This document shows positions 56,183 to 64,000 of a stretch of DNA of 64,000 bases, piece after piece. Origin of the DNA: Phocaeicola faecium (GTDB lineage: Bacteria > Bacteroidota > Bacteroidia > Bacteroidales > Bacteroidaceae). The DNA is taken from assembly GCF_014837055.1 (NCBI RefSeq), contig NZ_JACSPQ010000006.1:1-64000 (forward strand), given 5' to 3'. The position numbers and the translations under genes were made by a program. Position 1 is the stretch's first letter. Each line of letters opens with the position of its first letter. The notes under the pieces are model-generated. The model worked only from the letters and a program-made list of their open reading frames with translations. It had not been told where the DNA came from and made no database searches.

Positions 56183-56207
56183 TCATCTTATTTAGTCTGA
56201 TAAAAAT

Positions 56208-56924
56208 ATGAAATGCCTTCATGTACTAACTCCCGTAAAAGATTCGATTGATTTCACTCTCGAAACCATTGAAGCCATCATGCAGTCGGAGGTAACCGTA
56301 CCTTTTACTTATACCGTCTATAACGACTTCAGTACCGAAGAAAATACCCGGCGGCTGGAAGAGGCTTCTCGCCGTTATGGTTTCCGTTTGATAAATTTGT
56401 CGGATGTAACAAGCCACCCTTCTCCTAACTATTTGTTGGTGTTGCAGATGGCGCAACAAGAAGCCCTTGCAGCCGATGCAGGAATGTTGATTGTCGAATC
56501 GGACGTAGTCGTGAAGAAAGATACGCTTCAGTCACTCTTTAACGGTGCGGCAGAGCGAGGCGACTGTGCGATAGCCGCAGCCGTGACCGTAGACGAAACG
56601 GGAGCGATTAATTATCCTTACCTTCATGCGAAAGGCAACGAAGGGAAAATATATCCGGAAAAGAAGCATTGCAGCTTCTGCTGTTCGCTGCTTACGCCGA
56701 AATTTCTGCAAACATACGATTTCCATCAGTTAGACCCGGCAAAGAACTGGTACGATGTAACCATCTCTCACGAAGCGTTGAAGAAAGGATTCCGAAACTA
56801 TCTTTTCGCCAACCTCCCCGTATGGCATCGTCCGCACGGAAGTCGTCCGTGGAAACAATTGAAATACAAGAATCCGCTGAAGTATTATTGGCTGAAGTTC
56901 ACGAAAGGGCTGGATAAAATCTGA
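56208..56924 (+). CDS. GT-A fold glycosyltransferase family protein
   Basis: The 238-residue protein has a GT2-like nucleotide-binding start (MKCLHVLTPVKDSIDFTLETIEAI, TYTVYNDFSTEENTRRLEE) and an acidic VESDVVV segment at the position of the metal-binding DxD. It ends in a basic stretch (WKQLKYKNPLKYYWLKFTKG). Donor and acceptor are unknown. It lies 25 nt after glf and 12 nt before the kinase gene. Confidence 0.72.
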   Translation: MKCLHVLTPVKDSIDFTLETIEAIMQSEVTVPFTYTVYNDFSTEENTRRLEEASRRYGFRLINLSDVTSHPSPNYLLVLQMAQQEALAADAGMLIVESDVVVKKDTLQSLFNGAAERGDCAIAAAVTVDETGAINYPYLHAKGNEGKIYPEKKHCSFCCSLLTPKFLQTYDFHQLDPAKNWYDVTISHEALKKGFRNYLFANLPVWHRPHGSRPWKQLKYKNPLKYYWLKFTKGLDKI

Positions 56925-56936
56925 TAGTAGGAAGTT

Positions 56937-57677
56937 ATGAGTCTGTTCAATCACCGTACACTTGTCGTACATGCCGCATGTAAAGACTTGGAATCATTCG
57001 TGTTGTCCGTCCCCGAACGTTTCGAGCGGGGAGAGGGAACCGTGATTCACAAGGGACGTAACGAATTGCGCAAAATAACCTACGGCGGACGCTCGTTTGT
57101 GGTAAAGTCATTCCACCGACCCAATCTCATCAATCGTTTTGTATACGGAGTGTTTCGCCCCTCCAAAGCAAAACGTTCGTATGAACACGCCCAACTGTTC
57201 TTGGAGGCAGGCGTAGGAACTCCCCGTCCGGTAGGTTATCTGAATATCCGCAAAGGCTTGCTGTTCGACCGCAGCTATTACGTCACTTACGCCTCCGAGT
57301 GTCCGTATACCTACGAAGCCCTGTTTAAGCAGAAGTTTGATTACGAAGACGATGTAATACGCGCCGTTGCCCGCACCACAGCCATCCTTCATGAGCATGG
57401 CTATGCCCATAAGGACTACGGACGCGGAAACATTCTGTTCGGTAAAACAAGCGAAGGAATCAAGATCGAAATCGTAGACCTCAACCGCCTTTCGGTAGGT
57501 AAACTCGACCTGCGTGCCGGATGCAAGAATTTGGAACGCCTGCCCGCCACGCCCCACATGCACCGGGTTTTTGCCGACGAATATGCCCGTTTGCGCGGCT
57601 TCGATGCCGAAGAGTGTTATAAGCTGTTGGTTGCATTCCGCAGCACGCAGCCCGGAAAAATTGACGGACTTTATTAA
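56937..57677 (+). CDS. WaaP/KdkA-like lipopolysaccharide kinase family protein
   Basis: A kinase-like fold of 246 residues. The catalytic loop is HKDYGRGNILF (HxD...N) and the metal-binding motif is VDLNRL in place of DFG. An N-terminal Lys (FVVKSF) would bind ATP. The family phosphorylates Kdo or heptose in the LPS core, and the context (glf, GTs, MsbA-like exporter, LpxL-like acyltransferase) fits LPS core modification. Confidence 0.82.
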   Translation: MSLFNHRTLVVHAACKDLESFVLSVPERFERGEGTVIHKGRNELRKITYGGRSFVVKSFHRPNLINRFVYGVFRPSKAKRSYEHAQLFLEAGVGTPRPVGYLNIRKGLLFDRSYYVTYASECPYTYEALFKQKFDYEDDVIRAVARTTAILHEHGYAHKDYGRGNILFGKTSEGIKIEIVDLNRLSVGKLDLRAGCKNLERLPATPHMHRVFADEYARLRGFDAEECYKLLVAFRSTQPGKIDGLY

Positions 57678-57686
57678 TACTGGCTT

Positions 57687-58583
57687 ATGAAGATTATAGC
57701 TGTGGTTGTAACATACAACCGGAGAGAATTGCTGAAGCGGAATATCGGTTGCCTGCGGCAGAATACACCGCTCCATTCCATTGTGGTAGTAAACAACGGC
57801 AGTACCGACGGAACGAAAGAGTGGTTGGACGAACAGACGGACTTACGTGTGATTCACCAAGAGAATGTTGGCGGTTCGGGTGGCTTTTATACCGGTATCC
57901 GATACGCTTTTCAGGAGGGAGCCGACTGGATTTGGTGTATGGACGACGATGTGTTTCCGCGCCCCGACTGCTTGGAACATCTGCTTCCGCACACTGCCCG
58001 TCCCGATGCGGGGATTCTCGCACCGCGCCGGCTGATGGAAGGCAAGATATTCACCAACGATTTCCGGCAGGTCAACCTCACCAATCCGTTCGCATCCATG
58101 TATCAGGACAAACTGAAAAAGCAGGTGGTAAATGCTCCCACAGAGATATGCGGCACAGCTTTCGAAGGACTGTTTATCCGCCGGGAAGCGGTAGAGAAAA
58201 TCGGTCTGCCCAACAAGGAACTCTTTATCTTCTGCGATGATACCGACTACTGCCTGCGCGCGGTATTGGCAGGATATAAAATATGGTACATACCCGATGC
58301 GCTGATGGATAAAGAAAAATTCTTTTCAAATGATACGTGGAAAGAGCGCAATCGGAAAAAGAAATGGAAACGATTCTACCAAGTACGTAATGCAGCCTAT
58401 CTGAACCACCGTTACGGGCGTAACTGGGCGGTAAAATACCTCCGCAGCTTCAATGCCGTATTGGGTTACATGCTGACGGTTCTGCTTACAGCCCCCTTTA
58501 CCGATGCTTATCGGTTCAGCGACCTTGCCAAATTCTGGAAAGCCTATACCGATGGGGTTAACGAGCGGTTAGGCAAGTATTAA
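57687..58583 (+). CDS. GT2 glycosyltransferase, galactofuranosyltransferase-like
   Basis: The 298-residue enzyme has VVVTYNRRELLKRNI, VVNNGSTDGTKEWL, the ENVGGSGGFYTGIR motif and the metal-binding WCMDDDVFP, a set typical for GlfT-like GT2 enzymes; FIFCDDTDYCLRA holds the catalytic Asp. Together with glf three genes upstream, transfer of galactofuranose is the likely role. A paralog lies at 61638. It is the last gene before copy R10. Confidence 0.82.
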   Translation: MKIIAVVVTYNRRELLKRNIGCLRQNTPLHSIVVVNNGSTDGTKEWLDEQTDLRVIHQENVGGSGGFYTGIRYAFQEGADWIWCMDDDVFPRPDCLEHLLPHTARPDAGILAPRRLMEGKIFTNDFRQVNLTNPFASMYQDKLKKQVVNAPTEICGTAFEGLFIRREAVEKIGLPNKELFIFCDDTDYCLRAVLAGYKIWYIPDALMDKEKFFSNDTWKERNRKKKWKRFYQVRNAAYLNHRYGRNWAVKYLRSFNAVLGYMLTVLLTAPFTDAYRFSDLAKFWKAYTDGVNERLGKY

Positions 58584-58626
58584 CGAGCGGTTTAAGAGCC
58601 AAGAAAATTCCTTGCGGTTTGTGCCG

Positions 58627-58720
58627 CAAAATGCTACGGTTAGTATTTTAAATTCATGCCGATAAACGATGCAGTTCTATTCGGAAGACTGACGACTCTT
58701 CCGAATAGAATTTTTGAGCC
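58627..58720 (+). repeat. Mosaic intergenic repeat, copy R10
   Basis: Contains AAATGCTACGGTTAGTATTTT, ATTCATGCCGATAAACGATG and a perfect 14-bp hairpin of the TTCTATTCGGAAGA block (58675-58688 with 58697-58710) followed by TTTTTGAGCC. It lies between convergent GT2 and ABC transporter genes and probably ends transcription from the GT side. Confidence 0.68.
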
Positions 58721-58751
58721 TCGTGCGGAAGCAGAAAACTCCCTCCGGATG

Positions 58752-60593
58752 TCACAGCGCCTGCATATCGTTCAGACGCTTGTAATAACCGTTTTTGGCG
58801 AGCAATTCCTCGTGCTTGCCGTGTTCCACGATTCTTCCTTCGTAAAGCACATAAATCTGATTGGCGTTCTTGATGGTCGACAGGCGGTGGGCGATGGCTA
58901 TCGTAGTACGGGTTTTCATCAGCCGCTCCAGTGCCTCCTGTACCAAGCGCTCGCTTTCCGTGTCAAGGGCAGAAGTCGCCTCGTCTAATATCAGGATTGC
59001 AGGATTCTTCAGGATGGCGCGGGCGATGGAAATACGCTGGCGTTGTCCGCCCGACAGACGGCATCCTCGGTCTCCGATGTTGGTGTCGTAACCTTCTTCG
59101 CTTTCCATGATGAAATCGTGCGCATTGGCTATCTTTGCCGCCTCGATGACCTGTTCTTTCGTAGCGTTGTCTACACCGAAAGTAATGTTGTTGTAGAACG
59201 AGTCGTTGAACAGGATAGCTTCCTGATTCACATAGCCTATCAGCGAACGTAAGTCCATAATAGACAAGTCTTTGATATTAACGCCGTCGATAAGAATTTC
59301 GCCGCCTTGAACATCGTGGAAGCGCGGAAGCAAATCAACCAATGTCGATTTTCCCGAACCGCTTTGTCCTACCAGCGCGATGGTTTCACCCTTGTTGATA
59401 TGCAGGTTAATATCGTTCAAAACTTGGTGCTGCCCGTTGTAGCTGAACGTGATATGATTGAAATCGATGCCGCTTTTCAGTTCCGATATATGGCATGGAT
59501 GCTGTTTCTCTACGATGTTGTTCGGCGCTTTCAATATCTTATCCACACGCTCCATAGACGCCAAGCCGCGCGGAATCATATAGCTTGCTTTCGAGAAATC
59601 TTTCAGCGGGTTGATGATGCTGTACAGGATAACCATGTAATAGATAAAGGTAGAAGCATCTATCGAAGAGTTATTGCCCAATATCAGCGAACCGCCGAAC
59701 CACAATACGAAAACAATCAGCACCGTGCCCAGAAACTCACTCATCGGGTGAGCCATCGACTGGCGGGTAGATACGCGGCTCGTAGCGTCGCGGTATTCGT
59801 TGCTGCACTTGTTGAAGCGGTTAATCATCTTTTCTTCGGCGGTAAAGGCTTTGATTACGCGCATACCTCCGAGGGTTTCTTCAAGCTGCGACATGGTTTC
59901 GCTCCATTTTCCCTGAGCTTCAAGCGATTGACGCTTCAGCTTACGCCCGATCTTTCCCATCAGCCATCCCATTGTAGGCAGTACGAGGATGGTAAACAGC
60001 GTAAGCTGCCAACTGATGATAAGCAAGGTGGTGAAATAAGAAATAATCAGGATGGGGTTTTTCAGCAGCATGTCTAATGAGCTGGTTATCGAATTCTCTA
60101 TCTCCGAAACGTCGCCGCTCATGCGGGCTATGATGTCGCCTTTCCGCTCCTCCGATAAGAAACCCAGCGGAAGATACATTACCTTTGAGTAAACCATCGT
60201 GCGGATATCCCTCACGATACCCGTACGGAGAGGAATCATTACTGCCGACGATCCGAAATAACAAGCCGTTTTCAGGAACGTCATCAGCGCAAGAAACAGT
60301 CCGAGGAACAGCAAGGTAGTGGCAGGACCAAACGAAGCAATCAGTTGGTTAACGTAATAATAAAAGTTATTGACCGCCGTTTCTTTCAGCGAATCAACCG
60401 TCCATTCCCACTCCATGTAAGTATAAACCTGCTCTTGCGCATTGGTCTTAAACAAGATGTTCAGGATAGGAATCAGCAGTGAAAAAGAAAATACATTGAA
60501 TATGGCCGAAAGAAGATTCAGAACCACAGCCCAGCAAACATATTTTTTGTAAGGCGCGACAAAACGCCCCATGAGTTGGAAAAATTCTTTCAT
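58752..60593 (-). CDS. msbA: MsbA-like ABC transporter, fused permease-ATPase
   Basis: Half-transporter of 613 residues: six membrane spans in about residues 15-325, then the nucleotide-binding domain with Walker A GQSGSGKST, signature LSGGQRQRISIARAIL, Walker B ILILDEATSALD and the switch His in IAHRLST. It is the type that flips lipid A-core (MsbA) or other lipids. The frame is open to 60740, but that overlaps the divergent gene and the -7 box; ATG 60593 (MKEFFQLMGRF) is chosen. The symbol is a functional guess. Confidence 0.87.
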   Translation of the reverse strand: MKEFFQLMGRFVAPYKKYVCWAVVLNLLSAIFNVFSFSLLIPILNILFKTNAQEQVYTYMEWEWTVDSLKETAVNNFYYYVNQLIASFGPATTLLFLGLFLALMTFLKTACYFGSSAVMIPLRTGIVRDIRTMVYSKVMYLPLGFLSEERKGDIIARMSGDVSEIENSITSSLDMLLKNPILIISYFTTLLIISWQLTLFTILVLPTMGWLMGKIGRKLKRQSLEAQGKWSETMSQLEETLGGMRVIKAFTAEEKMINRFNKCSNEYRDATSRVSTRQSMAHPMSEFLGTVLIVFVLWFGGSLILGNNSSIDASTFIYYMVILYSIINPLKDFSKASYMIPRGLASMERVDKILKAPNNIVEKQHPCHISELKSGIDFNHITFSYNGQHQVLNDINLHINKGETIALVGQSGSGKSTLVDLLPRFHDVQGGEILIDGVNIKDLSIMDLRSLIGYVNQEAILFNDSFYNNITFGVDNATKEQVIEAAKIANAHDFIMESEEGYDTNIGDRGCRLSGGQRQRISIARAILKNPAILILDEATSALDTESERLVQEALERLMKTRTTIAIAHRLSTIKNANQIYVLYEGRIVEHGKHEELLAKNGYYKRLNDMQAL

Positions 60594-60621
60594 AACGGAG
60601 GATGTAACTTCTTGTATTCGG

Positions 60622-60629
60622 CAAAGATA
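60622..60629 (-). promoter_or_regulatory. -7 box for the MsbA-like gene
   Basis: Minus-strand TATCTTTG, exact TAnnTTTG, 29 nt before the ATG. Confidence 0.55.
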
Positions 60630-60675
60630 GTGCAAAATCCGATAGGTAACGTTATGTTGTAACCCATATTTTTTG

Positions 60676-60683
60676 TAGTTTTG
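60676..60683 (+). promoter_or_regulatory. -7 box for the LpxL-like gene
   Basis: TAGTTTTG fits TAnnTTTG, 27 nt before ATG 60710. Confidence 0.5.
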
Positions 60684-60709
60684 CCCAAAATTGTAACCGC
60701 TTGTTTGTA

Positions 60710-61624
60710 ATGAACTTTGCATACCGTATACTGTTTGCATTTCTTTATTTGTTGTCTTTGCTTCCGCTGAGGCTACTTTACGTTGTGTCCGATATCTTGT
60801 TTTTCCCCCTGTTCCATTGGATTAAGTACCGCCGCAAGGTGGTAGAGAAAAACCTTACGGAGTGTTTCCCCGAAAAAAGCCCGTCGGAGATACTGAAGAT
60901 AGAGAAAGATTTTTACCATTTCCTTTGCGATTACGTGGTAGAAGTAATCAAGCTCTTTTCCATATCCCATGAGGAGATGCGCCGGCGCATGGAGTTTGTG
61001 GGGCTCGACGAGGTGCGCGCCAACATGGAGCGCGAAGGAAAAAAGTTCTGCCTGCTTTATCTGGGGCATTACTGCAACTGGGAGTACGTGGCTTCGCTGA
61101 GCGGCTGGGTATCTGAAATGCACGGCGGACAGATTTACCACCTTATCTATAACCGCGCGTTCAACGAGCTTTTCCTGCACTTGCGCGGACGGTTCGGCGG
61201 CGAATCCATCCTGATGAAAGACACGTTGCGCCGCATCATCGAACTGAAACAGCAACCTAAAAAAGTGATGATAGGATTCATCTCCGACCAAGCGCCCAAG
61301 ATAGAGAACATGAACCATTGGACTACTTTTTTAAACCACGATACATCTTTTTTCATAGGAACCGAACGGATAGGTAAACAAATTGATGCCGCTATTTATT
61401 ATGTAAGAGTAGAGCGCATCAAGCGCGGATATTATCGGGGGACGTTCGAACTGATGTCGCTTCATCCGAAAGAATATCCCGACTATGAACTGACGGACAT
61501 GTATGCCCGCCGCTTGGAAGAACAAATCCGCCGCGAACCGGCTTACTGGCTGTGGACGCACAAGCGATGGAAACGTACGAAAGAGCAGTGGCTGGCGTGG
61601 AAGGAGAATAAACATAATCCCTAA
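60710..61624 (+). CDS. LpxL/HtrB-like lipid A acyltransferase
   Basis: Membrane-anchored acyltransferase of 304 residues, with an N-terminal span (about 8-30) and the catalytic HX4E motif in YLGHYCNWEY. Further family stretches are KKVMIGFISDQAPK and the C-terminal PAYWLWTHKRWKR. It adds a secondary acyl chain to lipid A. The ORF opens at a TTG (60701); ATG 60710 is chosen. It is divergent from the MsbA-like gene and followed 14 nt later by a GT2 gene. Confidence 0.88.
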   Translation: MNFAYRILFAFLYLLSLLPLRLLYVVSDILFFPLFHWIKYRRKVVEKNLTECFPEKSPSEILKIEKDFYHFLCDYVVEVIKLFSISHEEMRRRMEFVGLDEVRANMEREGKKFCLLYLGHYCNWEYVASLSGWVSEMHGGQIYHLIYNRAFNELFLHLRGRFGGESILMKDTLRRIIELKQQPKKVMIGFISDQAPKIENMNHWTTFLNHDTSFFIGTERIGKQIDAAIYYVRVERIKRGYYRGTFELMSLHPKEYPDYELTDMYARRLEEQIRREPAYWLWTHKRWKRTKEQWLAWKENKHNP

Positions 61625-61637
61625 TAAACGATATTTT

Positions 61638-62552
61638 ATGATAATCAATTGCGTGGTTGTAACCTATAATAGGTTAGCCTTATTAAAAGAATGTTTGGAT
61701 GCGTTAGATAAGCAAACTTATCCCATTCATAAAATAGTTATTGTTGATAACTGTTCAACAGACGGAACAGGTGCTTTTTTAGAAAGTTTGGCTAATCAGT
61801 CACGCTATATGATTATCCGTACCACAGAAAATATCGGTGGTTCCGGAGGATTTTCTTTAGGATTGAAAACTGCAGTTTTAGACGGTTGCGATTATGCTTG
61901 GTTAATGGACGATGATACGATTCCACAACCCACTGCATTAGAAGAGCTGGTAAAGGCTGTTTCATTGGATAAAACGCCGGGATTTATTTGTAGTAGGGTT
62001 AATTGGACAGACGGTACGCCTCATGTTATGAATAAAGCATCGGTTATTCATGAAAATGGGAATCCGGTGAAAGTGACTAAAGGAAATGTATCGGCTTTTC
62101 GCTGTAATTTGTGTTCGTTTGTATCGGTTCTTATAAATTCGGAAGCTGTCTACCAATTAGGTTTACCCGTTAAGGAATTTTTTATTTGGTGTGATGATAT
62201 AGAATACACTTTGCGCATCGCAAGAGCCGGATATCCATGTTTTTATGTTGAAACAAGCGTTGTTTATCACAAAACGGTTTCTAATTATGCTCCATCTATT
62301 GATAAAGCTCCGGCAACGATGGCATGGAGGTTTTATTATCAGGCGCGCAACCGTTGTTACATGAAGCGTCAACAAATCAAAGTGAAGTTATTCTTTGTTT
62401 TATCTGTACTTAATATGTATCGGGTTTATAAACATCGGATAGGAAAACGTAAGGATAATCATTCTGAAGAGTTTTTGAAGGCAGTAAAAAAAGGATGTAT
62501 TGACGGATTACATTTTGCCCCTTCCATTGAGTATTTAAATAAGCCTAAATAA
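61638..62552 (+). CDS. GT2 glycosyltransferase, galactofuranosyltransferase-like paralog
   Basis: The 304-residue enzyme is laid out like the GT2 at 57687: VVVTYNRLALLKECLDAL, VDNCSTDGT, TENIGGSGGFSLGL, WLMDDDTIP and FIWCDDIEYTLRIA. Its DNA is clearly more A/T-rich, with different codon preference than the LpxL-like gene just before it, suggesting a different origin. The frame is open back to 61503 inside the upstream gene, but ATG 61638 (MIINCVVVTYN) is the natural start. Confidence 0.84.
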   Translation: MIINCVVVTYNRLALLKECLDALDKQTYPIHKIVIVDNCSTDGTGAFLESLANQSRYMIIRTTENIGGSGGFSLGLKTAVLDGCDYAWLMDDDTIPQPTALEELVKAVSLDKTPGFICSRVNWTDGTPHVMNKASVIHENGNPVKVTKGNVSAFRCNLCSFVSVLINSEAVYQLGLPVKEFFIWCDDIEYTLRIARAGYPCFYVETSVVYHKTVSNYAPSIDKAPATMAWRFYYQARNRCYMKRQQIKVKLFFVLSVLNMYRVYKHRIGKRKDNHSEEFLKAVKKGCIDGLHFAPSIEYLNKPK

Positions 62553-62616
62553 ATTGTGGTTAATAAACGGAAAGGTCATGGCAGCGATTTTTATCAAATG
62601 CTGCGGTTACCGAACA

Positions 62617-62717
62617 GTAGGGGCGTATCGCATACGCCCTGAATGTGTAAAGTTATCCACGTGGGTGTTTTCGGGCGTATGCGATACGCCCCTACATTGG
62701 CGAATGTCGGACATTCG
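62617..62717. repeat. Palindromic repeat pair
   Basis: 62617-62639 and 62673-62695 are perfect 23-nt inverted copies separated by 33 nt. Each arm contains its own palindrome, GGGCGTAT-CGC-ATACGCCC. Immediately after comes a second palindrome, CGAATGTC-G-GACATTCG (62701-62717). It lies between convergent glycosyltransferase genes and may act as a transcription stop or a REP-like element; nothing else is seen in this gap. Confidence 0.75.
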
Positions 62718-62743
62718 TTAATCGTGCTTTCCGACAATCGGAG

Positions 62744-63652
62744 TCAAACAGCCTGCTCTTTGGGGAAATAATTCTCCATGATGTGTCCGTAGAATGTCTT
62801 TTTACCTTCGGGCGTTGTCTTATGAAGTTGGATTTTATACGTCAGTTTGTGGAAATCGTAGTCGGTGCAGAAACGTTTCCATTCGGCTTCGGTGTACTCG
62901 TCATTCAGACACTTGCCCAATGGTCCCATTACCGTGATGGGGACTTCCTCTATCATCCGATGGATGGCGGGGATGTACTTGCGGGCGATGGCAAATGTGT
63001 AGTCTAACAGCAGGTAATCAATCAGTTTATCGAACCGTTTCCAGTAGCTGATGTGTAGGTCGGCAATGAAAGACGGCAGCAGGTTGTTCTTTCCGCACGC
63101 CCAAAAGAAACTCGTCCATCCGCCTCGTGACACGTTGTGGTAGATGGGTAGATGATGGCAACTCCAGAACGTATCGGACGCATGGATAAACTCATCGATG
63201 TTTTTTGCAGGGAGCAGCACGGTGCTGTCCATCCAAATGCCTCCGTGCCGGTGGAGCAACACGGCGCGAAGTATATCCGAAAAATGGGTCAAATCAATGA
63301 TGCCTTTCTGTTGCTTCTCCACGATTTCGGAAGGCAACGTTACATATTCCTTATAATTTTCGCCCGTTATCAGAATTACCGGATGCGTGCCGGCGTGCAT
63401 CTTTATCGAGTTGAAGCACGCTTTGGCAATGTCGGGCATGGCATCCGCTCCCTGCCACCAGCATACCCATATCGGCGCGTCGGCTCCGAGAGGACGGCAG
63501 TCGTCGTTCGTGCGTCGGGCATAGCGGGCAATCAGTTCCTTGCCTCCGGCTTTGGTTAAAAGGTAATTGATGATATAACGTTGTTTGAAAGAGGCGAAAA
63601 ATCCCTCGATGCGTTTAAAAAAACGTTTCGTTTTACTCTGTTTCTTTATCAT
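62744..63652 (-). CDS. Capsular polysaccharide synthesis-type glycosyltransferase
   Basis: The 302-residue protein matches the capsular polysaccharide synthesis/GT32-like family: IWVCWWQGADAMPDIAKACFNSI at about 60-83, then DILRAVLLHRHGGIWMDSTVLL with the DxD-like metal site, and a C-terminal YGHIMENYF. Cytoplasmic, N-terminus basic. Sugar unknown. It follows the GT8 gene by 4 nt on the same strand. Confidence 0.82.
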   Translation of the reverse strand: MIKKQSKTKRFFKRIEGFFASFKQRYIINYLLTKAGGKELIARYARRTNDDCRPLGADAPIWVCWWQGADAMPDIAKACFNSIKMHAGTHPVILITGENYKEYVTLPSEIVEKQQKGIIDLTHFSDILRAVLLHRHGGIWMDSTVLLPAKNIDEFIHASDTFWSCHHLPIYHNVSRGGWTSFFWACGKNNLLPSFIADLHISYWKRFDKLIDYLLLDYTFAIARKYIPAIHRMIEEVPITVMGPLGKCLNDEYTEAEWKRFCTDYDFHKLTYKIQLHKTTPEGKKTFYGHIMENYFPKEQAV

Positions 63653-63656
63653 GGCA

Positions 63657-64000
63657 TTATAAATCTGTCATCCGTATGTATTTGGGTTTTCTCAGATGGA
63701 TGTAGAACGGCAGCAGGCGGAAGAAACGCTTGATGCGGTTCAGCGGATTATTTAACGCGCGCTGTCCTTTCCACGGAGTGAGGTCGAGGTAACGGAAATA
63801 CTCGTTGCGCAGCGGATGCTGGCTGTCGTAATCCCACGGCTTTCGGTTGGTGTAATGCAGGATAACGGGATGCTTCAGGCACGCTCCGTATTTCGCGCGC
63901 CACGCCTCTGCATCCTGCGGTTTCGGTATCCGGTAAAAAGCGTCCTGTACGTTCCAGCGCAGGTCAACGAATACCTTATGTTTATACAATATGCTGTTTA
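63657..64000 (-). CDS. GT8 family glycosyltransferase, C-terminal part, cut by window edge
   Basis: Only the last 114 or so codons are inside the window. The sequence NSILYKHKVFVDLRWNVQ corresponds to the DQD-LN...K....D.kWN region of LgtC-like GT8 enzymes, and HYTNRKPWDYDSQHPLRNEYFRYL to their conserved H-x-x-x-x-KPW motif. The apparent start at 63989 is an internal TTG, not a real start; the frame continues out of the window. Confidence 0.75.
   Translation of the reverse strand, partial: NSILYKHKVFVDLRWNVQDAFYRIPKPQDAEAWRAKYGACLKHPVILHYTNRKPWDYDSQHPLRNEYFRYLDLTPWKGQRALNNPLNRIKRFFRLLPFYIHLRKPKYIRMTDL

Overview
The window is a stretch of chromosome from a member of the Bacteroidales, most likely Bacteroides/Phocaeicola-like. 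The evidence is a complete Sus-type starch locus (SusC/SusD pair, GH13, GH97), many lipoproteins with Bacteroidetes-type signal peptides, a DUF6377-type regulator, families largely confined to this phylum (NigD-like, DUF4294), and promoters of the Bacteroidetes kind: a -7 box TAnnTTTG, in the best cases with a TTTG box 19-20 nt upstream. No rRNA, tRNA, CRISPR array, transposase or prophage was seen.

Layout. 0.4-10.2 kb, all on the minus strand: YitT membrane protein, leuS, a 1-kb non-coding region with a rod-shaped structured RNA candidate (6S-like) and a MITE-like repeat, then rhodanese lipoprotein / NigD-like lipoprotein / acyltransferase, then ddl / rluD-type / PASTA. 10.6-18.2 kb: a C26-M19 fusion peptidase, ptb-buk, a choloylglycine-hydrolase-family lipid/peptide amidase, a YgjP-like metalloprotein and a BNR-4 protein that may be a polysaccharide lyase. 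18.2-27.6 kb: nadA, a TrmH-family methyltransferase, DUF4294, an HhH/outer-membrane barrel protein, GH92 mannosidase plus a small secreted protein, sufE and a glutaminyl-cyclase-like M28 lipoprotein. 28.1-39.9 kb: Sus locus in the order susR-susA-susB-susC-susD-susE, with no susF or susG. 40.1-45.3 kb: a seven-gene minus-strand operon aroQ-pyk-O-methyltransferase-rbfA-lolC-type-ogt-nitroreductase. 45.4-51.4 kb: xerD, a probably very highly expressed TPR lipoprotein, a thioredoxin-fold lipoprotein without its CxxC, comM. 51.6-55 kb: a second GH97 of the retaining type, pdxB. 55-64 kb: surface-glycan genes: UDP-galactopyranose mutase, two galactofuranosyltransferase-like GT2s, another GT, a WaaP-like kinase, an MsbA-like exporter, an LpxL-like acyltransferase, and two minus-strand sugar transferases running off the right edge.

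The least expected content is between the genes. (1) A mosaic family of about 100-nt repeats occurs at least ten times, always intergenic; each copy is built by shuffling a few short blocks that fold into hairpins. (2) A short RNA family with its own promoter and terminator occurs three times; two copies are identical over nearly 80 nt, and the third keeps the core but has a different hairpin with compensating changes. (3) A nested rod-shaped RNA of about 195 nt sits upstream of leuS. (4) A MITE-like element occurs twice, plus one isolated end. (5) A 23-bp perfect inverted repeat is made of self-palindromic arms. All start positions, promoters and folds were read by eye; no search was run.
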